Positions 9,501 to 14,880 of a stretch of DNA of 16,770 nt are shown piece after piece. This stretch comes from RGIG6904 sp024680835 (GTDB lineage: Bacteria; Bacillota; Clostridia; Lachnospirales; Lachnospiraceae): NCBI GenBank assembly GCA_024680835.1, contig JAILBP010000094.1:1-16770 (forward strand), in the 5' to 3' direction. The position numbers and the translations under genes were made by a program. Position 1 is the stretch's first letter, and each line of letters starts with the position of its first letter. Below the pieces are notes generated by a model. It saw only the letters and a program-made list of their open reading frames with translations, was not told where the DNA came from and ran no database searches.

Positions 9501-11656
9501 ATAGATTTCGGAACCGTGCCGTCAATACCGTCAAAGGTCACGGTTATGCCCTCAGCGCACACACCTGTATCACCGTTATACAGAATGGTCTTTTTGGTGC
9601 CGTTCGTATATATTACGTAAGGCGCCTTTGTAGCTGTCCCCGCATAATAAACTGCAGCATTGGTATTTACGGTATTAGCACTGACTGTTGCGTTATTTAC
9701 ATTGATGGCGCCTATGCTGAAGTCTGCCTTTGCATAGGTTCCGCTATCGTATTTAGCACTGTTGTCGGAGTTGCTGCGGCCATAGGCTCTTACCTGGTAA
9801 ATACCGGTATCTATACATTCGGTAACCGCAAGATAAGACTCTCCGGATTTTTTGTAATACTTTACGTCATAATCCGTTCCTTCTGTCAGAACCTGTCCAA
9901 GATATTTGTCGGTCAGAGTTATGCTCTGGCTCTGAGCAACATCTGTACCCGTGTACGTTGAATTTCCGGGATTCAACGCCATCTCAAATCTGCTGTTTGC
10001 TTCCGTACCATCAGCGTCAGTATACGGGAATTTCGCGGGCACAACGTTAAAATATGCCTTTTCAGACACCTGACCGCTGTATGCCATGCCCGACTTACCT
10101 TCTACATAAACATACTTTTCACCGACAGTGCGCATATTCTCATTTTCTAATGGAACATCTATCGTTTTGCCTTCTCCGTTAACATAACCATATTTAACAT
10201 CATATAAATCGCTTGTCAGTACTGAAGATGAGCTGCCCGCCTCATCTGTAACTGAATAAGACGGTATCTCAGTCGAACCGTGCCTGTTTCCATACTCAAC
10301 ACTTGATGAATCCAATGTAACCTTGAGTGGAGCGTTTATGTAGTAAGCAAACCTGACACTTCCCGCATCTGAATATGTTCCTATTCCTGTTACCGTTACG
10401 TCTACACTTCCCACCGATAATGCTCCGCCTGTATCATATGACAAAGTGTAGTCCCTATCTTTAACCAATTCCGTAGTCCCATCGTATACAGTTATAGAAT
10501 ACGGCTTTGCCTGAGCACCCGTAATATACGTTACAGTAGGAAACTCAGTCTGGTTCGCAAGCTGAACAGAATCCAACACTACCGGAGCATCTGTGCTGTC
10601 ACCTACAACACTGATACTTATGTCACCAAACGTATTGGATGCCACATGTATTATTGATTTTTTCGTGCCGCAGTAATAATATCCTCCCCTCTTAACCGCG
10701 CTTCCTCCAAAACTGTATTCTACAGAGTAATCGCTGCCGGCAACCAGCTCTGCATTACCCACAGAGCCGCTCCCTCCAACTTTTTCGTATTTCGGGAGTA
10801 TTCCGGAAAAATCTATATTTGTTCCTATATTTTCATTATATAACCTGTAATTACTCTTAAGCTGTGCACCTGTGTAATTCTTTGCTACTTCAAACGCTTT
10901 TCCGCCACTGAGATTTTCGACTTCAGTACCAAGATAAGCTTTTACAACATTCGTATCGGCAATATCGTATGCAATATAGTAATTAGGCACATCAAAAGTT
11001 TTCTGCTCAGTAAAATTATCTGTTTTCAGAGTGATAGTGCATCCGCTTCCATCAGCGGTGGTAAAATCCCACCCGGAATTATTTGTAACCTCGTAGTCCG
11101 TATTGGGTATCTGGATTTCGCCCGCACTTGTCTCAACAATAACGGATGAAAAAGTCGGTCTGTGAATCATGCCATCGTATGTTTCCACATTCTTCACAAT
11201 AGTAGCTGAGTTTATCTGAAAAGGCGTAACCTTATCTATCTTAAACTCCAGCACCTGGCTGGGAAATGATCTGAATCTGCTACCCGCTCCGTTGGAAATT
11301 GTTACAGAATAGTATTCATCATCTCCGCAAACATCAACTGCATCATCATAGACAATATCAAAATCTTCGGTACTAGATGTGACATTATCATCAAAAAACA
11401 GCACCTCTTCACCATCTGTTTTTACCGCACTTATCGTAAGTGAAGGTTTCTGGGCAGTAGCGTTATACAACAGATTCGGCTCATTGATCTCAAAAGAAAA
11501 CCTAACCTCTACACCAACTTTTGTAGCACCTATATATTCTCTTGACGACAGATGCTGATTTTCCGCCTTAACAAGCGGCGGTATCTCTATTACCGCTACC
11601 ACCATCGCCACGGTCAACACCACAGCCATTATCTTCTTCAGTATGCTCTTTCCCAT
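3572..11656 (-). CDS. Giant secreted Ig-like/MBG-type repeat protein with two C-terminal FN3 domains
   Basis: A 2694-residue uninterrupted protein. Residues 1-31 are a signal peptide (basic MGKSILKK, hydrophobic core, cleavage after VKA). A unique N-terminal region (about 32-160) is followed by about 24 tandem repeats of about 75-110 residues. These follow the pattern YTG..P.., then G.DY.V.Y..N....G.A.V.V.G.GNYTG, then a strand ending in an alternating 'xFxI'. Such repeats are common in secreted proteins of Clostridia and resemble MBG/Ig-like beta domains. N-terminal copies are strongly diverged; the last four (about 2199-2513) are short and regular. A Gly/Asp/Ser linker lies near 2180-2198. 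Two fibronectin type III domains (about 2514-2601 and 2603-2694) end the protein. There is no sorting motif, C-terminal helix, SLH or choline-binding repeat, so attachment is unexplained. The ATG has a GGAGG site eight bases upstream. Role as adhesin or scaffold is inferred. Confidence 0.88.
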   Translation of the reverse strand: MGKSILKKIMAVVLTVAMVVAVIEIPPLVKAENQHLSSREYIGATKVGVEVRFSFEINEPNLLYNATAQKPSLTISAVKTDGEEVLFFDDNVTSSTEDFDIVYDDAVDVCGDDEYYSVTISNGAGSRFRSFPSQVLEFKIDKVTPFQINSATIVKNVETYDGMIHRPTFSSVIVETSAGEIQIPNTDYEVTNNSGWDFTTADGSGCTITLKTDNFTEQKTFDVPNYYIAYDIADTNVVKAYLGTEVENLSGGKAFEVAKNYTGAQLKSNYRLYNENIGTNIDFSGILPKYEKVGGSGSVGNAELVAGSDYSVEYSFGGSAVKRGGYYYCGTKKSIIHVASNTFGDISISVVGDSTDAPVVLDSVQLANQTEFPTVTYITGAQAKPYSITVYDGTTELVKDRDYTLSYDTGGALSVGSVDVTVTGIGTYSDAGSVRFAYYINAPLKVTLDSSSVEYGNRHGSTEIPSYSVTDEAGSSSSVLTSDLYDVKYGYVNGEGKTIDVPLENENMRTVGEKYVYVEGKSGMAYSGQVSEKAYFNVVPAKFPYTDADGTEANSRFEMALNPGNSTYTGTDVAQSQSITLTDKYLGQVLTEGTDYDVKYYKKSGESYLAVTECIDTGIYQVRAYGRSNSDNSAKYDSGTYAKADFSIGAINVNNATVSANTVNTNAAVYYAGTATKAPYVIYTNGTKKTILYNGDTGVCAEGITVTFDGIDGTVPKSIGQHTMVVTGDGLNFEGTLSRGYWVVKASLKELLTAQNLSVEWIGSSEYMTLPDYSKLVFKEADGHIISKDNYSIEPSGDNILPGTGKLLITPLGEYADLYDACEITYTITKRNMNHLTVDLGVQSMINNAPADYVYRYPQHKLIDKVSGNDIVIPAGAYSINYTDNTQAGNTATVTFAADAGGNYTGSISRTFYCGVDISAKGSVTLVFRDGSGKILNKDSGLVYDGNPIEPDDVIVKVDMGDDVRTLVEGTDYVKSFRNLTSGRPGDVTSAGTVEVTITAKSDSTVYFGTLTETYTINTIALSNNNTIFEWAGGETEHREVFTGEPIEPNTLIVKVDLDKDRNYEVLSPDDYELKYLNNINQTVSTNYLAYVYVATKEGSNYNFPELRNTTYQTIENSAVIQKSFVIEKADISSVGIELDEHEFDYDGKSHFPNVTVTYNDKTLEKGKDYNVIRCLDDTNSSVYAHERGILDDDRTFVEIVGTGNFMGSTKAYYEIKQLDLGNNTANVRAVLRDSNNRIVYDANRNPLKLLPTDLNLYYIYYEDTQLVEGLDYEFIDSEISALNYSPGQMNLYVHGKNNCKRFTVINIDIYRELNNTDFAIRDDANSADKLKDGDTISETRLKEAIDAGKLVDLVDVFVVSGNNTTPIQKTYYTATVDGYDIGKHTLTINGVEDQHYIGSMSISFNVAGDISADGAYIEAVADMDWTGRAVEPTVYVRLPNGKRLDNKYYTVSYSNNTDPGYAKVTVEGKDIYSGVLTEPKAFRILYPVGNLVVEWKDSSNVDDNNVPHFIYDGTSKQPQFDLFYNLNGTNHPVNGGYKVSYGNNKNAGAGSVTITADTEDENCFLKGSVTKAITIAPKEIYEGMLNPTSNYVDEISLGFYDYIPTGVFPEPGLTDILNTGEAYNLVKNSDYKLAYGSNNSIANGGTVTIKGIGNYTGTLVERINIKQKDISDDDSITVTATDASYTGEPAAPGNVSVTYTDIFGKKHILNHSATGVMDYYISGYYTLQNVAVGTRGEKKPDGSVTEAVAPKEMGEYIIEIEGIGNYTGVNLTAKYSITARSLTAASVSVRGTMEYTGNPLTPEITITDGENALTENIDYTIDYSNKLRYNDSVVVGDHTNAGTVTLTITGLGNYTGSVSKTMTITPRDIAADQATAADYGFTYAVNKSVTYANGTDRSDGRHTMPFVAGGSSVPTVLLHDTTRDVDLTCKNDGATYPDYRLTFVSQYETLPSEETFPNYAGKIVMTVEGLGNYTGSVSYTYYIGEDISGATATLTTGGYSAEYDGLYRDLKDSYVSVDSSRFNIGADQRKITVYKGAVLDDNGDLILDNRVDITKIVDADKYYIVVDGVPEKGTYAATPSMSCTYTVTPKSIFNCTIDNFPETVYYTGDYITVKGITVTDTTLPVSRDRGAATIKATLKEGVDYEIDNTKKYKDVGKATITVNGIGNYRGTAKAYFTIEQNSISGGDKDDGSTSGTGLTSDGVTITAEDIKFTYTGDGFMKYTGSGVVPSVVINYGSRNLVAGREYIVTATNNVNAGIATLTISGIGGFSGYLTKKFTIKADIAGAKVATIPDQVYTGSAVTPSLTVNCGGNTLAKGSDYTVSFDDNVAIGKASVTLTAVENSYYYGSKTVPFNISNSAKGMVVTGYASTYTYTGYAITPALVVSIDGTALTAGTDYTVSYSNNINVGTAKAVVTGKGQYSGTKTVEYRIVAKSLSNCAADLSGGNSYEYTGTTYTPAVTLTDLVSNKTLVKGTDYNVTYSNNTDPGTATVTMTALSDNYTGTKVVNFNIGSASVKGLRATDITWKTIKLKWAEQEYATGYQICDKNNKVIGNTKKNKFKVTGLTSYTTYSYKVRSYVKNKDGSVSYGGFSEVLSEKTKLKTPKLTAKAAGGGKVMLKWTKSRLATGYEIYYATEKNGVYTKLKTVSADNNRTVTDAGLAPGERYFYTVRAYRNVDGTKEYSNYNTIKTVKVR
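4117..4656 (-). repeat. Best-conserved tandem Ig-like repeats before the FN3 domains
   Basis: Coding repeats of about 75-80 residues, each carrying Y-T-G, then a G-x-D-Y-x-V-x-Y/F-x-x-N block, then a G-x-A/V-x-V block. Repeats shown by GTDYTVSYSNNINVG and GTDYNVTYSNNTDPG are clearly paralogous at the protein level, but the DNA is diverged. This points to old duplications rather than recent expansion. Confidence 0.7.
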
Positions 11657-11808
11657 ATCCGCTACCTCCGATGCCTGAGAGACTGATGTGACTCATCTCT
11701 CTTTATGTTGCGAAACATGCACTGTCCCTGTGCAATGAAATATTTTTGTACGTCAAAAAGTGCAGGGAGACACCCTACATTATATATATCGTATTATTTA
11801 TGTTTTTT

Positions 11809-11838
11809 TTTATAGGTTTAAGAGAGTAAATTTCTCAA
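11809..11838 (-). promoter_or_regulatory. Candidate promoter of the giant protein gene
   Basis: On the minus strand TTGAGA (11838-11833), an 18-base spacer and TATAAA (11814-11809). The spacer is slightly long and the -35 imperfect. The tandem GTCATG repeats lie just upstream and could bind a regulator. Read-through from the upstream membrane-protein gene is also possible. Confidence 0.4.
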
Positions 11839-11901
11839 TTTCGGTCATGGTTGTCATGTTTCGACAAATGCGAATGTGCATTTTTGATCATACATGAACA
11901 C

Positions 11902-11929
11902 GCTTTTAAAAGCTGTGAAAGGCTTCACA
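11902..11929. terminator. Weak hairpin pair downstream of the membrane-protein gene
   Basis: TGTGAA/TTCACA (11914-11929) forms a 6-bp hairpin. It is followed in the minus direction by GCTTTTAAAAGC (11902-11913), itself self-complementary. The T run is only four bases, so termination would be partial at best, leaving possible co-transcription with the giant protein gene. Confidence 0.3.
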
Positions 11930-11958
11930 AAGATCCCCCGAAAATGTTTATTTTGCAT

Positions 11959-13410
11959 TTAATAAGTGATCTCGTGTATGTATTCTACGCCGTCTCCAAG
12001 CTTATTGCCTATGGCAAACCCAATCTTTCCGGCGTTGAAATACCACTCCCCCAGAGTGATCTCTCCGTCCCAGTTCAGCAGCACATCACCCTGAATGAAG
12101 GTTCCGTTCCCGCTGTCGTCATTCATCACGACACTCATGTTCTCGTTGCTGCGGAACATGAGATAGCCCTCTTTTTCACCGTCTGTCAGGCGGTATGCAA
12201 CCGAATACACCGGTGCTGTCGATTCCTGTATACAGGTAAGTCTTATCTTTTCACCGTCTTTCACAAGATTTATGGATGGCGTAAGGTCCGGAAGCTCGTA
12301 AACCGCCGGATCGGGGTTGAATCTCAAAATATCTCCCCCTCCGAAAATCCCCCTCGCTGCCTCCGTTTCGAAATACATGATCTTTTCCTCTTCGGTCAAT
12401 GTCATATCATAGATCACATTTCCGAACATCTGCTCCATGTCCTCGATCACATATTCTTTCACTTCGCTCTCATCCATGCCGAAATGGGAATACTCATAGT
12501 TAAGCGCCGTTGCAATCCTCTGCTGATAATCCATAAGGCGGTTTATCAGGTTTATCTTCAGCCCGTCATCCACGTTTCCGGGATCTTCATACGTTATATC
12601 CGCATTTCCCGTCTGCTGCGAACTTTCAGTTGAACCAGTCGCATCGGCAATATTCAATTCTCTCTTTAATTCCGTTACGGCAGGCGGCTCATTGTAGGCT
12701 CCGTTTTCTATCTCACCCGCATTTACGAGCACGGTATACAGGTTTCCGATGTACTCGTCCGACATCTTTTCAAGGTTCATCACCGAAACATCTATGGCAT
12801 AAACCTCTGAAATCCTGGCATCAGCAAGCGCTTTTGCTCTCGACTCATCCTCACCCTTCACATTGAGATAATAATTGTACAGTTCAGACTTAAGACTGAC
12901 CTGGTTTGAAGCGTAACCCATGACAAGATTCCGGACAGTGTCGGCTTCTTTGGGTTTCTCGCTGCCTCCCCCGCTAAAATGTTTCACCAGACCCACTATC
13001 ACCCCGATGACCAACACCGCCACTATCACAATCATTATATTGCGGACTGTGACGATATGGACGGATGACGCCACTCCGGATCCTTTTCCGGTCTTTTGAG
13101 GCTTTGCCGCCTTCGAAACCTTCTGAGGTGTCTTTGACTTCTTTTGTGCAGTTGCCTTCGCTGTATCTGCATTTTTCGCTGCGGGCTTTACGGTTCCTCC
13201 GGCTGCTTTTTTTAATTTTTCAACAAATTTGCGGCCATAATCAGACTCAAATCCCGGATCATCGCCCAGAAAATCAAGAGCAGCTTTTGCGCCATCCTTT
13301 GAGCCCATATCATATGAAGCCATTATATCTTTGATGCGCTCAAGATCTGACTTTGCCGCCAGATATTCCTGCTCCGTCTCAAATTCCTGTTCACCGATCC
13401 GATACGCCAT
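11959..13410 (-). CDS. Single-pass membrane protein of unknown function sharing its N-terminal module with the sortase
   Basis: A 483-residue protein I cannot assign to a named family. Residues 1-70 form a soluble charged module (MAYRIGEQEFETEQEYLAAK...) that aligns with the start of the sortase: 13 identities over 27 residues from Tyr3. A Lys/Ala/Pro-rich linker (about 70-115) follows, then one membrane helix (125-145), so the module should be cytoplasmic and the rest outside. The outer part has a helical region (about 155-350, with a Ser/Thr/Gln linker near 258-270) and a probable beta-rich domain (about 375-483, ending GVEYIHEITY). No enzyme motif, sorting signal or signal peptidase site is evident. 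The ATG at 13410 has GAGGTGAGG just upstream; a longer in-frame start at 13467 would place a promoter-like region inside the gene and is rejected. First gene of the surface locus; a role in assembly or sensing is only a guess. Confidence 0.85.
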   Translation of the reverse strand: MAYRIGEQEFETEQEYLAAKSDLERIKDIMASYDMGSKDGAKAALDFLGDDPGFESDYGRKFVEKLKKAAGGTVKPAAKNADTAKATAQKKSKTPQKVSKAAKPQKTGKGSGVASSVHIVTVRNIMIVIVAVLVIGVIVGLVKHFSGGGSEKPKEADTVRNLVMGYASNQVSLKSELYNYYLNVKGEDESRAKALADARISEVYAIDVSVMNLEKMSDEYIGNLYTVLVNAGEIENGAYNEPPAVTELKRELNIADATGSTESSQQTGNADITYEDPGNVDDGLKINLINRLMDYQQRIATALNYEYSHFGMDESEVKEYVIEDMEQMFGNVIYDMTLTEEEKIMYFETEAARGIFGGGDILRFNPDPAVYELPDLTPSINLVKDGEKIRLTCIQESTAPVYSVAYRLTDGEKEGYLMFRSNENMSVVMNDDSGNGTFIQGDVLLNWDGEITLGEWYFNAGKIGFAIGNKLGDGVEYIHEITY

Positions 13411-13443
13411 TGTCCTCACCTCTGCAAAACAATAATAATAAAT

Positions 13444-13472
13444 ATGATATATTATTTCATTTTGCATTTCAA
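13444..13472 (-). promoter_or_regulatory. Putative promoter of the membrane-protein gene and surface locus
   Basis: On the minus strand TTGAAA (13472-13467), a 17-base spacer and TATCAT (13449-13444), about 34 bases before the ATG at 13410. Good consensus match in an AT-rich divergent intergenic region. Confidence 0.65.
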
Positions 13473-13483
13473 TAGAAAATGCA
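13463..13483. promoter_or_regulatory. Palindrome overlapping the -35 element, possible operator
   Basis: TGCATTT (13463-13469) and AAATGCA (13477-13483) are perfect 7-base inverted arms separated by seven bases. The left arm overlaps the -35 hexamer of the minus-strand promoter. The layout suits a dimeric repressor, but no cognate regulator is identified in the window. Confidence 0.4.
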
Positions 13484-13492
13484 CTTTATTTT

Positions 13493-13521
13493 TTGGTGGT
13501 TTTAGAGTAAAATAACATAAA
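13493..13521 (+). promoter_or_regulatory. Weak candidate promoter of the CbiET-like gene
   Basis: TTGGTG, a 17-base spacer and CATAAA, 50 bases before the GTG start. Both hexamers are imperfect. Confidence 0.35.
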
Positions 13522-13529
13522 AAAGAACG

Positions 13530-13549
13530 TTATGGAAATCATTCCGTAA
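13530..13549. promoter_or_regulatory. Dyad in the leader of the CbiET-like gene
   Basis: TTATGGAA and TTCCGTAA are inverted arms (one G-U or mismatch) around ATCA, lying between the candidate -10 and the ribosome binding site (AGGGAGG, 13556-13562). It could be an operator or a leader hairpin. Confidence 0.3.
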
Positions 13550-13570
13550 AATATAAGGGAGGTATCTACA

Positions 13571-14473
13571 GTGGAGGAGAGGATTTTCAACAACAATCAT
13601 GTTATCGCATGGTTACAGTATTTTTCGGAGAAGACGGATGTAGATCTGGAACATGTAAAGATCCTGGATATCACCAGAAAAAACAAAAACCTGATCCCGG
13701 CGGTGGAAGCCCACAGGAGCGTATTGGTGTTTACCGAAGCCGGTCATCCGGATATTTTTTACCGAATGTATGAAGCGGGACTCGGCGACTGCAAGGTAAT
13801 ATACAACATCGGCAGCGAACCTTCCGGCGAGATCCTGGAGGATAAGGTCGAAAATATGATAGACAGAGGCATCAACGCCTCAGCCGGAATGCTGATCTTA
13901 AATCCCAATGCCCGCAGCACCATCAAATTCGGTATGGACAACAGCGAGTTTTCTTCGGGTTCGGTTCATTATGTGGGTTCCGAGATCCGTGCGGTGATCC
14001 TGTCAAAGATGCAGATCAACGATGGCAAAAACATCTGTGTTATAAGCGGAGAATCCATAGTGGTGGAGGCAGCCATCCTAAACGGCGAAGGCACCATCAT
14101 AGCAGTAGAGTATAACAGACATGACAGAGATACTCTGGAAGATAATGTAAACCGTTTTGGACTTAATAACGTTACGATAATAGATCATGTAGATGAAGAG
14201 AGCATGAAGGGACTTCCGGTTCCGGATGTCACCATGTTAGTGGCTTCAGCCAGCATGGAGCAGGAGATGGAAACTCTCCTTAAGATAAATCCGGAAATGG
14301 AATTTGTGATCTACACCCTGGATTTTGTGGTTGCGGCAGAACTTCCCAAAAAGTGCGCAGCCCTTGGCATGCGAGATCCCGAAGTGATCCAGATAGCCGT
14401 TTCAAAGCTCACCAGCAAGAACACCTACTCCAGCCAACCGGCTCCGTGGATCATATCAGCCAGACCGCAGTAA
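13571..14473 (+). CDS. Truncated, divergent CbiE-CbiT-like (precorrin-6Y methylase family) protein
   Basis: A 300-residue protein. Residues of about 48-112 match the C-terminal half of the tetrapyrrole methylase CbiE (VLVFTEAGHPDIFYRMYEAG, LGDCKVIYNIGSEPSGEI). Residues of about 120-300 follow CbiT (SEIRAVILSKMQINDGKN, EAAILNGEGTIIAVE, DNVNRFGLNNVTII, and a terminal PAPWIIS). In cobalamin synthesis the CbiE and CbiT activities methylate C5 and C15, the latter with decarboxylation. Here the CbiE part lacks about 100 N-terminal residues including the glycine-rich start, and the CbiT SAM loop, normally like DVGAGTGS, reads VISGESIV (157-164). Full enzyme activity is thus doubtful. No other cobalamin gene is nearby. 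GTG start with AGGGAGG eight bases upstream. It may be a repurposed or non-catalytic relative; the fold assignment is fairly secure, the function is not. Confidence 0.75.
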   Translation: MEERIFNNNHVIAWLQYFSEKTDVDLEHVKILDITRKNKNLIPAVEAHRSVLVFTEAGHPDIFYRMYEAGLGDCKVIYNIGSEPSGEILEDKVENMIDRGINASAGMLILNPNARSTIKFGMDNSEFSSGSVHYVGSEIRAVILSKMQINDGKNICVISGESIVVEAAILNGEGTIIAVEYNRHDRDTLEDNVNRFGLNNVTIIDHVDEESMKGLPVPDVTMLVASASMEQEMETLLKINPEMEFVIYTLDFVVAAELPKKCAALGMRDPEVIQIAVSKLTSKNTYSSQPAPWIISARPQ

Positions 14474-14493
14474 ACAAAAGATTTAAAAAATTT

Positions 14494-14540
14494 CAGCCGG
14501 ACAGTCAGGCACAAGTTGCCCGTCTGTCCGGCTGTTTTTA
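14494..14540. terminator. Bidirectional rho-independent terminator
   Basis: CAGCCGGACAG (14494-14504) and CTGTCCGGCTG (14524-14534) form a perfect 11-bp GC-rich stem with a 19-base loop. TTTTTATT follows on the plus strand, and AAATTTTTT on the minus strand. It sits between the convergent CbiET-like gene and the 76-residue protein gene and should serve both. Confidence 0.92.
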
Positions 14541-14556
14541 TTCTATGATCATTAAT

Positions 14557-14787
14557 TCACTCATCAAATTCCATGACCACAAAGAATCCGTTCGGTTTTT
14601 CGACAACAGCTTTCACCACCCCCTGTGTGCTCTTAAGCCGTTCCAGAGTGGTATAGTTTGCGGACATCGCGTAAGAGTCGCCCAGAGTATAGTAATATGA
14701 GTTCGGGAGCTTACCCTCGGTAACCGGCAGAACATCGCCTTCTTTTACCAGTCCGTGGCGCTCCATCTTAAATTCCATTTCACGCAT
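14557..14787 (-). CDS. Small protein of unknown function (76 aa)
   Basis: A 76-residue soluble protein (MREMEFKMERHGLVKEGDVL..., ending FFVVMEFDE). It is probably a compact beta-rich domain: short hydrophobic strands (YYYTLG, VVKAVV, GFFVVMEF) alternate with turns (NPG/DGD-like). No cysteine, membrane segment or signal peptide. The ATG has an AAAGGAG site seven bases upstream, and a strong terminator follows the stop, so it is very probably a real gene. It lies 93 bases downstream of the serine acetyltransferase gene, from which a short insertion element (14805-14873) separates it. I see no promoter of its own that would keep the ribosome binding site in the transcript, so it may be co-transcribed. 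Family not recognised. Confidence 0.75.
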   Translation of the reverse strand: MREMEFKMERHGLVKEGDVLPVTEGKLPNSYYYTLGDSYAMSANYTTLERLKSTQGVVKAVVEKPNGFFVVMEFDE

Positions 14788-14804
14788 TTTCTACTCCTTT
14801 ATAT

Positions 14805-14873
14805 GTACCTGTTCAGAACCAATGCAATCCGGTCGAATATGCCGGGCCGGAACTTATTCATGCCAACAGTTAC
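14805..14873. mobile_element. 69-bp deleted relative of the IS66-like element (copy 2)
   Basis: Its left 24 bases (14805-14828) match the left end of the element at 2178 in 23 positions. Its right end is AACAGTTAC, matching the last nine bases of copy 1, but the inner part of that end differs. The 8-mers immediately outside, CTTTATAT (14797-14804) and CTTTATGT (14874-14881), agree in 7/8. The latter overlaps the first base of the cysE stop codon (14881-14883). It is either an internal-deletion derivative carrying the true left and right ends of a parent element, or an old decayed copy. Confidence 0.65.
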
Positions 14874-14880
14874 CTTTATG

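Larger units (their letters stand above)
11657..11958 (-). promoter_or_regulatory. 302-bp gene-free interval upstream of the giant protein gene: probable promoter and structured leader
   Basis: No coding capacity is apparent. In the minus direction it holds, in order: small hairpins after the upstream stop codon (11902-11929), a direct repeat GTCATGGTT/GTCATGTTT (11844-11861, plus-strand reading), a candidate promoter (11809-11838), and an AT-rich stretch with an alternative TATAAT (11779-11784). The leader then has short hairpins (GTAGGG/CCCTGC, TGCAC/GTGCA, AGAGATGA/TCAgTCTCT) before the GGAGG site. The leader would be about 145 bases. I do not recognise a known riboswitch class in it. Confidence 0.45.

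Noticed and set aside
4384..9961. Long plus-strand open frames opposite the giant gene (for example near 5948-6427, 6521-7294 and 9491-9961)
   Set aside because: They lie entirely antisense to an intact repeat protein, lack ribosome binding sites, and have compositions typical of reverse-complement shadow frames.
3572..11656. Possible CRISPR or DNA-level tandem array within the repetitive region
   Set aside because: Repetition is at the protein level, with long, diverged units of about 230-330 bases in a continuous reading frame; no short identical repeats with spacers are present.
11657..11800. Cyclic di-GMP or other known riboswitch in the leader of the giant gene
   Set aside because: GGGACA and GCAAC fragments are present, but the conserved core and pairing of the known classes could not be traced.
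11959..13467. A longer 502-residue start for the membrane protein
   Set aside because: The extra 19 residues are encoded by AT-rich promoter sequence, whereas the ATG at 13410 has a strong GAGGTGAGG site and matches the start of the sortase module.
14805..14830. Promoter for the 76-residue protein within the second insertion element (TTGCAT...TATAAA)
   Set aside because: The -10 would overlap the ribosome binding site, so a transcript from it would lack the site; the spacing is not workable.
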